Below are positions 13,829 through 20,130 of a stretch of DNA of 20,130 nt, piece by piece. The notes beneath the pieces are model-generated. The model made no database searches and was not told where the DNA came from. It was given only the letters and a program-made list of their open reading frames with translations. The stretch is from CAYZED01 sp964477445 (GTDB lineage: Bacteria; Bacillota; Clostridia; Lutisporales; Lutisporaceae), in the NCBI GenBank assembly GCA_964477445.1, contig CAYZED010000034.1, forward strand, positions 1-20,130, read 5' to 3'. Every line of letters begins with the position of its first letter. Positions within the stretch are counted from its first letter, which is position 1. Both the position numbers and the translations under genes were made by a program.

Positions 13829-14953
13829 CTAAAACGGAAACTCATATCCCTTTAAGTCAAGTTCTTTTATCAAATCACGTATGTTTTTCTGTAATGGTTC
13901 ATTTACAGGAACACCTTTATCTTTTCTCTCTAGCCAAGCCAGGTATTCTTTTTCTCCCGCTGTATATATTCTATCTTCGCCAGGTGCTTTTTTTGATTCT
14001 CTTAAGTTCCTTAAAATTTCACCAGTAGTTTTTTTGAAATCATCAACATCTGTAAATTCATTTATATTTACTGCCATAAAGAAATGTCCTAAGTGATATG
14101 GTTGAGGAGTTCCTTCTGGAGAGAAACCTAATAAACCTTTAAGGAAAGAACCGCCTTGTAGAGCTGCTGAGAGAATTTCTACCACTGTGGCATATCCATA
14201 ACCTTTATATCCACCTAAATCTTCGCCTATGCCGCCCAGTGGCGCTAGAGCCGCTGTTCCTTTAACTAGATCTTTTAAGACTTCATGCGAGTTTGTTTTT
14301 GTTTCACCATTTTCGCCGATTACCCAACCTTCAGGTAAATCTTTTCCGAGTCTTTCGTATACTTCAATTTTTCCGCGCTGTGTAATTGAGGTGGCACAAT
14401 CGAGTACAAAAGGGAATTCTTCGTCTGTAGGAATACCAAAAGTAATCGGGTTTGTTCCTAGCATGTTTTCTACTCCAAATGTAGGTGCTATTGAAGGTCT
14501 TGCATTAGTACCAGTAATACCGATCATTCCTTCTGAAGCTGCCATCATTGCATAGTAACCTGCTATTCCGTAATGTGTAGAATTTCTGACGGCTACCATT
14601 CCCATTCCGCATTTTTTGGCTTTAGCAATAGCCATTTGCATAGCTCGTTTTGCTATAACGTGACCCATCCCATCGTGTCCATCAATTACCGCAGTAGTCA
14701 TGCCTTCACGCACAATTTCAAATTCTGTTATAGGGTGTTGGATGCCTTCTTTAATTCGGTCATAATATATAGGTTTTAGACNNNNNNNNNNTAGACGACC
14801 TATGCCGTGTGAATCAATACCTCTCTTATCAGAGGTTATTAGAACTTCAGCACAAACTTTAGCGTCTTCTTCAGGGACTCCAATCCCCTTAAATACATCA
14901 ACCATGAATCTCTCCATTGTGTCAAAATCAATCCAAAATATTTCATTACTCAA
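13829..14953 (-). CDS. Ldh2 family malate/L-lactate dehydrogenase (contains a 10-N gap)
   Basis: A 2-hydroxyacid dehydrogenase of the Ldh2/MDH2/YjmC family, which oxidises malate, lactate, ureidoglycolate or sulfolactate-like substrates with NAD(P). This fold is unrelated to classical LDH/MDH. Seen: SDKRGIDSHGIGRL (catalytic His), VRNSTHYGIAGYYA, TGTNARPSIAPTFG, GTNPITFGIPT, FVLDCATS and GGYKGYGYATVVEILSAALQGG, all standard. The substrate cannot be fixed. The apparent start is TTG at 14953, about 11 nt after AAGGAG; the nearest ATG is out of frame. Ten Ns (14782-14791) insert four unknown residues, but both flanks carry TAGAC and the family sequence reads GRLKPIYYDRI, so the true protein is probably five residues shorter (369). 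Confidence 0.88.
   Translation of the reverse strand: MSNEIFWIDFDTMERFMVDVFKGIGVPEEDAKVCAEVLITSDKRGIDSHGIGRLXXXXLKPIYYDRIKEGIQHPITEFEIVREGMTTAVIDGHDGMGHVIAKRAMQMAIAKAKKCGMGMVAVRNSTHYGIAGYYAMMAASEGMIGITGTNARPSIAPTFGVENMLGTNPITFGIPTDEEFPFVLDCATSITQRGKIEVYERLGKDLPEGWVIGENGETKTNSHEVLKDLVKGTAALAPLGGIGEDLGGYKGYGYATVVEILSAALQGGSFLKGLLGFSPEGTPQPYHLGHFFMAVNINEFTDVDDFKKTTGEILRNLRESKKAPGEDRIYTAGEKEYLAWLERKDKGVPVNEPLQKNIRDLIKELDLKGYEFPF
14782..14791. other. Scaffold gap (10 Ns)
   Basis: The left flank ends with TAGAC and the right flank begins with TAGAC. Collapsing the Ns and one TAGAC copy (15 nt, in frame) restores the expected family sequence GRLKPIYYDRI on the minus strand. The gap looks like padding between overlapping contigs rather than missing DNA. 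Confidence 0.8.
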
Positions 14954-14990
14954 TTTCTTGTATGCTCCTTCCGTGGTTTTGATAAATTTA

Positions 14991-15019
14991 ATAATACCTT
15001 AAAACTGGCATCTATTCAA
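14991..15019 (-). promoter_or_regulatory. Promoter of the Ldh2-family dehydrogenase gene
   Basis: Read on the minus strand: -35 TTGAAT (15019-15014) and -10 TATTAT (14996-14991), spaced 17 bp. Transcription would start near 14984, about 30 nt before the TTG codon. Confidence 0.6.
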
Positions 15020-15036
15020 ACCAAGCTTTTACTGTG

Positions 15037-15091
15037 TTATTATATAGTTATTACATGATAATTATATAGTTTTTGCTTTCTAATTATATAG
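15037..15091. repeat. Three TTATATAG direct repeats at exact 22-bp spacing
   Basis: TTATATAG occurs at 15040-15047, 15062-15069 and 15084-15091. Copies two and three extend to TAATTATATAG. The 22-bp offset is about two helical turns, so the copies face one side of DNA. They lie in the 198-bp divergent region between the dehydrogenase and gpmI genes, just upstream of the dehydrogenase -35, suggesting cooperative regulator binding. AT-rich background reduces certainty. I see no convincing promoter for gpmI here; TTGCTT (15073-15078) is a possible -35. Confidence 0.45.
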
Positions 15092-15151
15092 CAAATTAAT
15101 AAAAGAATTCTATATTTTTTACAAAAAAATATTTTGACTGGAGATTATTAA

Positions 15152-16732
15152 ATGGATAAAAGACCAATTGTTTTAGTAGTTATGGATGGGATCGGAATTA
15201 GTAAAGAAACAAGAGGAAATGCTGTAGCTAGAGCAAATAAGCCCACTCTCGATCGCCTTACTAAAGAATGTCCGAATATTTTACTTAAAGCGCATGGAGT
15301 TGCAGTGGGTTTGCCGAGTGATGAAGATATGGGAAATTCTGAAGTTGGGCATAATGCATTGGGATGTGGACAAATTTATAGCCAGGGAGCTAAGCTCGTC
15401 AATGAGTCAATAGCTACTGGGAAAATGTTTATTTCAGATACTTGGAGGAAAGTTATTAATAATTGCATAAAAAACTCCTCAGGGCTTCACTTTATTGGTT
15501 TGCTTTCAGATGGAAATGTTCACTCGAATATTGAGCATTTAAAGGCTATGTTAAAGCATGCCAAAGCAGATGGCATAAACGAAGCGAGAATTCATATACT
15601 ACTAGATGGCAGGGATGTGGATGCTACATCGGCTCTTAAGTATGTGGACATTCTTGAAAAAACATTGGATGAATTAAATGACAATTTATTCATCGGCAAA
15701 ATTGCCAGTGGCGGCGGCAGAATGAAAGTAACTATGGATAGATATGAAGCCGACTGGAATATGGTTAACATAGGATGGAAAACTCATGTTGAAGGAAATG
15801 GAAGATTTTTCGCATCAGCCACTGAGGCAATTGAAACTTATAGAAAAGAATTAAATGTTATTGATCAAGATTTACCCGCTTTTGTAATTTCAGAAAATGG
15901 TAAAGCCGTTGGTGATATAAATGAAAATGATAGCGTTATACTTTTTAATTTTAGAGGTGATAGAGCAATTGAACTAAGTATGGCATTTGATTTAGAGAAC
16001 TTTGACAAATTTAAAAAAGATAAAAACCCAAAGGTTGTTTATGCGGGAATGCTTCAATATGATGGAGATTTGCTTTTGCCAAGAGATTTTTTAGTTACAC
16101 CACCGGACATTAAAAATACGCTAACTGAATATTTGATTACGTTTGGAGTTAGACAATATGCTATATCAGAGACCCAAAAATTTGGCCACGTCACATACTT
16201 TTGGAATGGAAATAAGAGTGGAAAATTCAGCGATCAGCTAGAAACTTTTGTTGAGATACCTTCTGATAAAGTTTCTTTTGATGAAAGACCTTGGATGAAA
16301 TGTGCAGAAATCACGGACGAATTGATTATAGCGATATCATCAGATGAATATGATTTTTTAAGAGTTAATTACCCAAATGGTGATATGGTGGGACATACTG
16401 GGAATATCGATGCGACTGAAATAGGCGTTGAAGCAGTCGATTTAATTCTCGCGAGGCTATTACCAATAATCGACAAAAAAAACGCGATTCTTTTAATAAC
16501 TGCAGATCATGGAAACGCCGATGAAATGTATGAAAAAACAAAAGACGGAAGCATAAAGGCAAAAACTAGTCATACGCTTAATCCAGTTCCGTTTATTGTT
16601 TATGATAAAGAAAAAGTATTTAATTTAAAAAACTCTGAAGAATTCGGGTTAGCTAATGTTGCAGCTACAGTGGTGGATATTTTAGGATTAAGAGTTCCAG
16701 ACATTTGGGAAGAGAGTATGTTAGAAAAATAA
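15152..16732 (+). CDS. gpmI: 2,3-bisphosphoglycerate-independent phosphoglycerate mutase
   Basis: A 526-residue Mn-dependent glycolytic enzyme that interconverts 3- and 2-phosphoglycerate in the cytoplasm. The alkaline-phosphatase-like metal site starts at VVMDGIG (Asp12). The phosphoserine nucleophile is Ser63 in MGNSEVGHNALGCGQ. LLDGRDVDATSAL, GKIASGGGRMKVTMDRYEADW and the C-terminal TADHGNADEM and KTSHTLNPVPF motifs are all intact. It is slightly longer than usual (about 510). The ATG follows GGAGATTATTAA. Unlike in many Firmicutes it stands apart from gap, pgk, tpi and eno in this window, and is followed 20 bases later by a chemoreceptor gene. Confidence 0.96.
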   Translation: MDKRPIVLVVMDGIGISKETRGNAVARANKPTLDRLTKECPNILLKAHGVAVGLPSDEDMGNSEVGHNALGCGQIYSQGAKLVNESIATGKMFISDTWRKVINNCIKNSSGLHFIGLLSDGNVHSNIEHLKAMLKHAKADGINEARIHILLDGRDVDATSALKYVDILEKTLDELNDNLFIGKIASGGGRMKVTMDRYEADWNMVNIGWKTHVEGNGRFFASATEAIETYRKELNVIDQDLPAFVISENGKAVGDINENDSVILFNFRGDRAIELSMAFDLENFDKFKKDKNPKVVYAGMLQYDGDLLLPRDFLVTPPDIKNTLTEYLITFGVRQYAISETQKFGHVTYFWNGNKSGKFSDQLETFVEIPSDKVSFDERPWMKCAEITDELIIAISSDEYDFLRVNYPNGDMVGHTGNIDATEIGVEAVDLILARLLPIIDKKNAILLITADHGNADEMYEKTKDGSIKAKTSHTLNPVPFIVYDKEKVFNLKNSEEFGLANVAATVVDILGLRVPDIWEESMLEK

Positions 16733-16752
16733 AGATATTTGGAGGTTGGAGT

Positions 16753-18546
16753 ATGAAAGGGACGGTAGTATCGACGTGGATTACCACATGTAAAAAATTG
16801 TATTCAGAAGAGACTGTATTAAAGTGCATGGAAACTAATGGTATTGGTAGAGATAGAATATTTAATCCACTAGAAGATGTTGATGAAAATCTTGTTAAGA
16901 AACTTTTTGAGTCAATGGCTATAGCAGTGGGCTCTAAATATGATGATATGTGGGAAGCAATTGGTATTTCAAACATTTCAACTTTTAGTGAGCACTATCC
17001 AGGTTTCTTTAGGCATGTAAGAGCTTTTCAATTTCTAAAATCAATGAATGACGTGCACAAAATTGTCATGAAGAGAATTAGTGGCGCTAAACCTCCAATT
17101 TTGGATATGGAAATCATAAATGATTATGAAGCTTTTTTCACTTATAAAAGTAAACGTGGAATGGGACATTACCTATCAGGGTTATTAAAGGGAGTTGCTA
17201 TTTATTTTAAAGAGAAGATAGAGATTGAAGTAATTCAAAAAGATTCTGAAAGTATTAAGATAAAATTGAAATTTGAGCATCCTATTAGAACTGTTAGGAA
17301 TTATCGATTAAATAGAATACTCTCACTTGGATTCATAAGAAGTGGTGATATTAAGATTGCATATTTCAGCACTATCATGATAGGCGCATTAGCGTTTGGA
17401 CTCACCCGTGATATTATTAAGTCATTAATTATTGCCCTGGGCACTGCCATAGTAACTTATTTTAGCTCGCGTTTGGTAAGTGCTCCTAAAAAATCTTTGA
17501 TTAAAGATATGAAAAAATTGACTGATAAAGATTACACAGATTTGATAATTGTTAAGTCTGCTGATGAAAATGAAATGTTTTCCACTGAAATAAATACATT
17601 AAGAGAAAGTATTCAAAAAGACTTCATTGGATTTAATGCTATGGTTGATGAAATGTACACTTTTAACAAAGCAGTAAATGATATATCTCATAAAATGAAG
17701 AGTACCAGTGACGGTATTGCTGATATTATTCAAGATGTTGCAACAGGTGCAATTTCGCAGGCTGAAGACACAGAAAAAGCAATCATGGTTCTAAATGATA
17801 ATGTAGACAATGTTAATAGTATTTCTGAAGAAGAACAAACTAATAAAACACATATTGAAAGTGCTGTTGGTAATATAGAAAACAGTTTTGGTAATGTAGA
17901 GATTACCGCCGGAAAAATTAATGATGTGTTAGTTAAATTCAATGAAATAAGAAAATCAGGAATTGATTTAAAACAAAAAGCTCAAGATATTACGGGAATT
18001 GTTTCATTGGTATCCTCGATATCCAGTCAAACCAACCTTCTGGCGCTTAATGCATCTATCGAAGCTGCTAGAGCGGGAGAAGCAGGTAGAGGATTTGCGG
18101 TGGTTGCTGATGAAGTTAGAAAACTGTCCGAAGAGACAAACCGTGCAGTTGGACAGATAAATAATAATTTAACAGAATTTATCGGCAAAATTGGATTGAT
18201 AGTCGGAGATATTGATTCTCAGTATACGGTTCTGGAAGCTGAAAATTCAAATCTATCTGGCGCAGTAGAAAATTCAAGTGAATCGAATAAACAAATAAGA
18301 GTTGTATCTGACAAAATGATAAAGACAGCACTAAGATTAAAAGAGGAAGCAGGGTCGATATCTACTTTATTTGAGAAGATGGAAGGTTTAGCTGCAATAG
18401 CGGAAGAAAACGGTGCAGCGTCAGAAGAAGCAAGTTCAAATGTCGCAGTTTATACGGACGAAATAAAAGATTTAACTGATCAGATCTCAGTCTTTGAGGA
18501 AATGATTAAAGATTTCCAGAAAGAACTTGGCAAATACAGAACATAG
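16753..18546 (+). CDS. H-NOX (heme O2/NO-binding) domain methyl-accepting chemotaxis protein
   Basis: A 597-residue fusion. Residues 1-180 form an H-NOX heme domain starting MKGTVVSTWI, with proximal heme ligand His102, Pro115, the propionate clamp Tyr131-x-Ser133-x-Arg135, and the distal triad Trp9/Asn74/Tyr140. Residue numbers coincide with those of the Thermoanaerobacter H-NOX, where this triad stabilises bound O2. Two membrane helices follow (about 201-217 and 221-242), then a possible HAMP-like stretch and a long MCP coiled coil with its conserved hairpin tip (about 417-465, SSQTNLLALNASIEAARAGEAGRGFAVVADEVR). Both sensor and signalling domains should lie in the cytoplasm, and the output would go to CheA/CheW. 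The ATG follows GGAGG (16741-16745); an upstream in-frame start inside gpmI has no ribosome site. Confidence 0.95.
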   Translation: MKGTVVSTWITTCKKLYSEETVLKCMETNGIGRDRIFNPLEDVDENLVKKLFESMAIAVGSKYDDMWEAIGISNISTFSEHYPGFFRHVRAFQFLKSMNDVHKIVMKRISGAKPPILDMEIINDYEAFFTYKSKRGMGHYLSGLLKGVAIYFKEKIEIEVIQKDSESIKIKLKFEHPIRTVRNYRLNRILSLGFIRSGDIKIAYFSTIMIGALAFGLTRDIIKSLIIALGTAIVTYFSSRLVSAPKKSLIKDMKKLTDKDYTDLIIVKSADENEMFSTEINTLRESIQKDFIGFNAMVDEMYTFNKAVNDISHKMKSTSDGIADIIQDVATGAISQAEDTEKAIMVLNDNVDNVNSISEEEQTNKTHIESAVGNIENSFGNVEITAGKINDVLVKFNEIRKSGIDLKQKAQDITGIVSLVSSISSQTNLLALNASIEAARAGEAGRGFAVVADEVRKLSEETNRAVGQINNNLTEFIGKIGLIVGDIDSQYTVLEAENSNLSGAVENSSESNKQIRVVSDKMIKTALRLKEEAGSISTLFEKMEGLAAIAEENGAASEEASSNVAVYTDEIKDLTDQISVFEEMIKDFQKELGKYRT

Positions 18547-18640
18547 CAAATACAGAACTTAGAAGAAGATGTTCGGAATCCAGACGAGTAAGTTAAAAAT
18601 ATGATTCTGACTTATTGGACATATGTCATAAAATGGAAAT

Positions 18641-18688
18641 AAAACACAGAAACCGCGTACGTATTTTGGTTTTTGTGTTTATTTTTTT
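18641..18688 (+). terminator. Rho-independent terminator after the chemoreceptor gene
   Basis: AAACACA (18642-18648) pairs with TGTGTTT (18674-18680), extended inward by AAACC with GGTTT after one mismatch. TTTTTTT follows at 18682-18688. Terminates the gpmI-chemoreceptor region. Confidence 0.85.
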
Positions 18689-18709
18689 AGTAATTTACGA
18701 TTTTTGATA

Positions 18710-18729
18710 TAGAAATTTATTAATTTCTA
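18710..18729. promoter_or_regulatory. 20-bp inverted repeat upstream of tdh (operator candidate)
   Basis: TAGAAATT-TATT-AATTTCTA is a perfect inverted repeat with 8-bp arms ending just before a possible -10 TAAAAT (18733-18738). No good -35 lies 17 bp upstream, so an activator-dependent or repressed promoter is possible. The AT-rich context calls for caution. Confidence 0.4.
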
Positions 18730-18781
18730 ATGTAAAATAGGTTATAAAGTTTTTACAAAATATTTTTTTAGGGGGATTAAA

Positions 18782-19828
18782 ATGGAATTAGAACAAAAAA
18801 CAATGAAAGCCTTAGTTAAGAAATTTAAAGAACCAGGAATTTGGTTGGAAGATGTTCCGGTACCTGAAGTTGGAAATAATGATGTGCTAATTAAAATTCA
18901 TAAAACATCTATTTGCGGTACAGATATTCATATTTATAACTGGGATGAATGGTCGAAAAAAACTATCCCTGTTCCAATGGTTATTGGCCATGAATTTGTT
19001 GGTGAAGTAATTGGCTTTGGTGACAATGTTAAGGGTTTTGAAATTGGAAGTTTAGTGTCTGGTGAAGGGCATATTGTTTGTGGTTACTGCAGGAACTGTT
19101 TGGCGGGTAGAAGACATTTGTGTGCTAATACTAAAGGCGTTGGAGTTAATAGAACTGGTGCATTTGCTGAATATTTATCTATACCTTACACGAATGTTTG
19201 GCAATGCGACTCGAAAATTTCAGAAGATGTTATCAGTTGTTTTGACCCACTCGGTAACGCAGCGCATACTGCACTTTCTTTTGATTTAGTGGGTGAAGAC
19301 GTCTTAATCACAGGAGCGGGACCTATAGGAATCATGGCAGTTGCCATCGCAAAGAAGGCTGGAGCAAGAAATGTAGTAATCACAGATATGAATGAATACA
19401 GACTTGATTTAGCAAAAAAAATGGGAGCTACATTGACTGTGAATGTTAAGGAAAAGACAATTGAACAAGCAATGGAAGAACTAGACATGAAGGAAGGCTT
19501 TGATGTAGGACTAGAAATGTCAGGGAACGGAAGAGCTTTCAATGATATGGTTGACTCAATGATACATGGTGGGAAAATTGCAATTTTAGGGATTCAACAG
19601 CCAGGAACTTCTATTGACTGGGACAAAGTTGTATTCAACGGACTTATCCTAAAAGGGATTTATGGCCGTGAAATGTATGAAACATGGTATAAGATGACAT
19701 CTATGATTCAGTCTGGTTTAGACATTTCTCCTGTAATAACACATAGATTCCATTATACAGAGTTCCAAAAAGGTTTTGAAATAATGGCTTCTGGTAATTC
19801 AGGTAAAGTAGTTCTTAGCTGGGTATAA
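18782..19828 (+). CDS. tdh: L-threonine 3-dehydrogenase
   Basis: A 348-residue zinc-dependent medium-chain dehydrogenase that oxidises threonine with NAD to 2-amino-3-ketobutyrate, normally passed to Kbl to give glycine and acetyl-CoA. The catalytic zinc site is Cys45 (SICGTDIHIYNWDEW) with His70 and Glu71 (GHEFVGEV). The structural zinc is held by Cys100, Cys103, Cys106 and Cys114. The Rossmann loop GAGPIG is near 177-182. FDPLGNAAHTAL, GIYGREMYETWYKM and the C-terminal GNSGKVVLSW are distinctive of Tdh rather than generic alcohol or sorbitol dehydrogenases. The ATG follows AGGGGGATT. No kbl gene is in the window; it could lie beyond the repeat array that begins at this gene's stop codon. 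Confidence 0.95.
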   Translation: MELEQKTMKALVKKFKEPGIWLEDVPVPEVGNNDVLIKIHKTSICGTDIHIYNWDEWSKKTIPVPMVIGHEFVGEVIGFGDNVKGFEIGSLVSGEGHIVCGYCRNCLAGRRHLCANTKGVGVNRTGAFAEYLSIPYTNVWQCDSKISEDVISCFDPLGNAAHTALSFDLVGEDVLITGAGPIGIMAVAIAKKAGARNVVITDMNEYRLDLAKKMGATLTVNVKEKTIEQAMEELDMKEGFDVGLEMSGNGRAFNDMVDSMIHGGKIAILGIQQPGTSIDWDKVVFNGLILKGIYGREMYETWYKMTSMIQSGLDISPVITHRFHYTEFQKGFEIMASGNSGKVVLSWV

Positions 19829-20130
19829 TCGAATTTACGATTGAAATGACAGCAATTCAGAATTTCAGAAGGTGGCTTTGACACCGTACCAATTTACCCG
19901 GAAATTGGGGCTCTGAAGCTTCTGAATTGCTTTTATCATTTCTGAAGTAAATTCGATGAGCGGATTAATATAAAGAGATTGAAATGACAGCAATTCAGAA
20001 TTTCAGAAGGTGGCTTTGACACCGTACCAATTTACCCGGAAATTGGGGCTCTGAAGCTTCTGAATTGCTTTTATCATTTCTGAAGTAAATTCGATGGACG
20101 GATTAATAAAAAGAGATTGAAATGACAGCA
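19828..20130 (+). repeat. Tandem 138-bp repeat with elaborate conserved fold, extending past the window
   Basis: Units begin at 19839, 19977 and 20115 (GATTGAAATGACAGCA), a 138-bp period. The first 120 nt of units 1 and 2 are identical; only three substitutions occur in the 18-nt tail. Unit 1 folds as nested perfect stems: ATCGAATTTAC (19828-19838) with GTAAATTCGAT (19947-19957), GAAATGA (19843-19849) with TCATTTC (19936-19942), GCAATTCAGAA (19852-19862) with TTCTGAATTGC (19920-19930), and TTCAGA (19864-19869) with TCTGAA (19912-19917). The last stem encloses two hairpins, GGTG/CACC (19871-19885) and CCAATTT/AAATTGG (19889-19908). The array starts at the tdh stop. No long open frame is seen. 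It could be a structured RNA, a mobile palindromic element or a terminator array. Confidence 0.85.

Noticed and set aside
13816..15002. Several plus-strand open frames of 66-108 codons
   Set aside because: They lie opposite the Ldh2-family gene, lack ribosome sites, and their sequences are low-complexity antisense translations.
15055..15063. ATGATAATT half-site identical to one arm of the tetR palindrome
   Set aside because: A 9-nt AT-rich match is expected by chance in this window, and no second arm is present.
16705..16752. Upstream extension of the chemoreceptor into gpmI
   Set aside because: It has no ribosome site, and the H-NOX domain begins exactly at MKGTVV (16753) with GGAGG 7 nt before it.
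19852..19930. Known riboswitch (glycine, c-di-GMP, THF or T-box)
   Set aside because: None of the conserved core sequences of those classes are present, and the element follows the tdh stop rather than preceding a visible target gene.
19828..20130. CRISPR array
   Set aside because: The identical block is about 120 nt, far longer than CRISPR repeats, and the 18-nt intervals are near-identical rather than unique spacers.

Overview
The window is AT-rich and tightly packed with genes. Ribosome binding sites are strong and purine-rich, promoters are of the sigma-A type, and there are Rho-independent terminators and an S-box riboswitch. With an oxygen-binding type H-NOX chemoreceptor, DUF4003 and DUF1846 proteins and threonine dehydrogenase, it looks like a chromosomal piece from a low-G+C anaerobic Bacillota (Clostridia). 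I cannot name the species. A run of ten Ns shows that this is a draft scaffold.

Layout. 1-276: intergenic DNA with hairpins and a palindromic operator candidate. 277-3291: an overlapping three-gene operon (D-cysteine desulfhydrase family, DbpA/YxiN DEAD-box helicase, PAP2 membrane phosphatase). 3369-4237: a stomatin/band 7 protein whose reading frame is interrupted exactly at an A AAA AAG heptamer. 4290-5214: a flavodoxin coupled to Ogt-type DNA alkyltransferase, then a terminator. 5266-6345: cysteine synthase with a textbook promoter and two upstream direct repeats. 6422-8099: a SAM-I riboswitch with terminator and homoserine dehydrogenase. 8184-8930: a cytoplasmic parvulin. 9051-9719: a TetR regulator with a perfect palindrome filling its promoter spacer. 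9845-12440: DUF1846 and DUF4003 genes. 12511-13697: an orphan RhuM gene followed by a 22-codon stump of a type I restriction specificity gene (hsdS). 13829-14953 (minus): an Ldh2-type malate/lactate dehydrogenase containing the N gap. 15152-18546: cofactor-independent phosphoglycerate mutase and an H-NOX/MCP chemoreceptor. 18782-19828: threonine 3-dehydrogenase. 19828-20130: a tandem 138-bp repeat that folds into an elaborate multi-stem structure and runs off the window.

Together the metabolic genes centre on sulfur and aspartate-family amino acids: cysteine synthesis and breakdown, SAM-controlled homoserine formation and threonine oxidation. The most notable items are the possible programmed -1 frameshift in the band 7 gene, the structured tandem repeat beyond tdh, the predicted O2-sensing chemoreceptor, the RhuM/hsdS relic, and several well-defined operators not tied to a known regulator.
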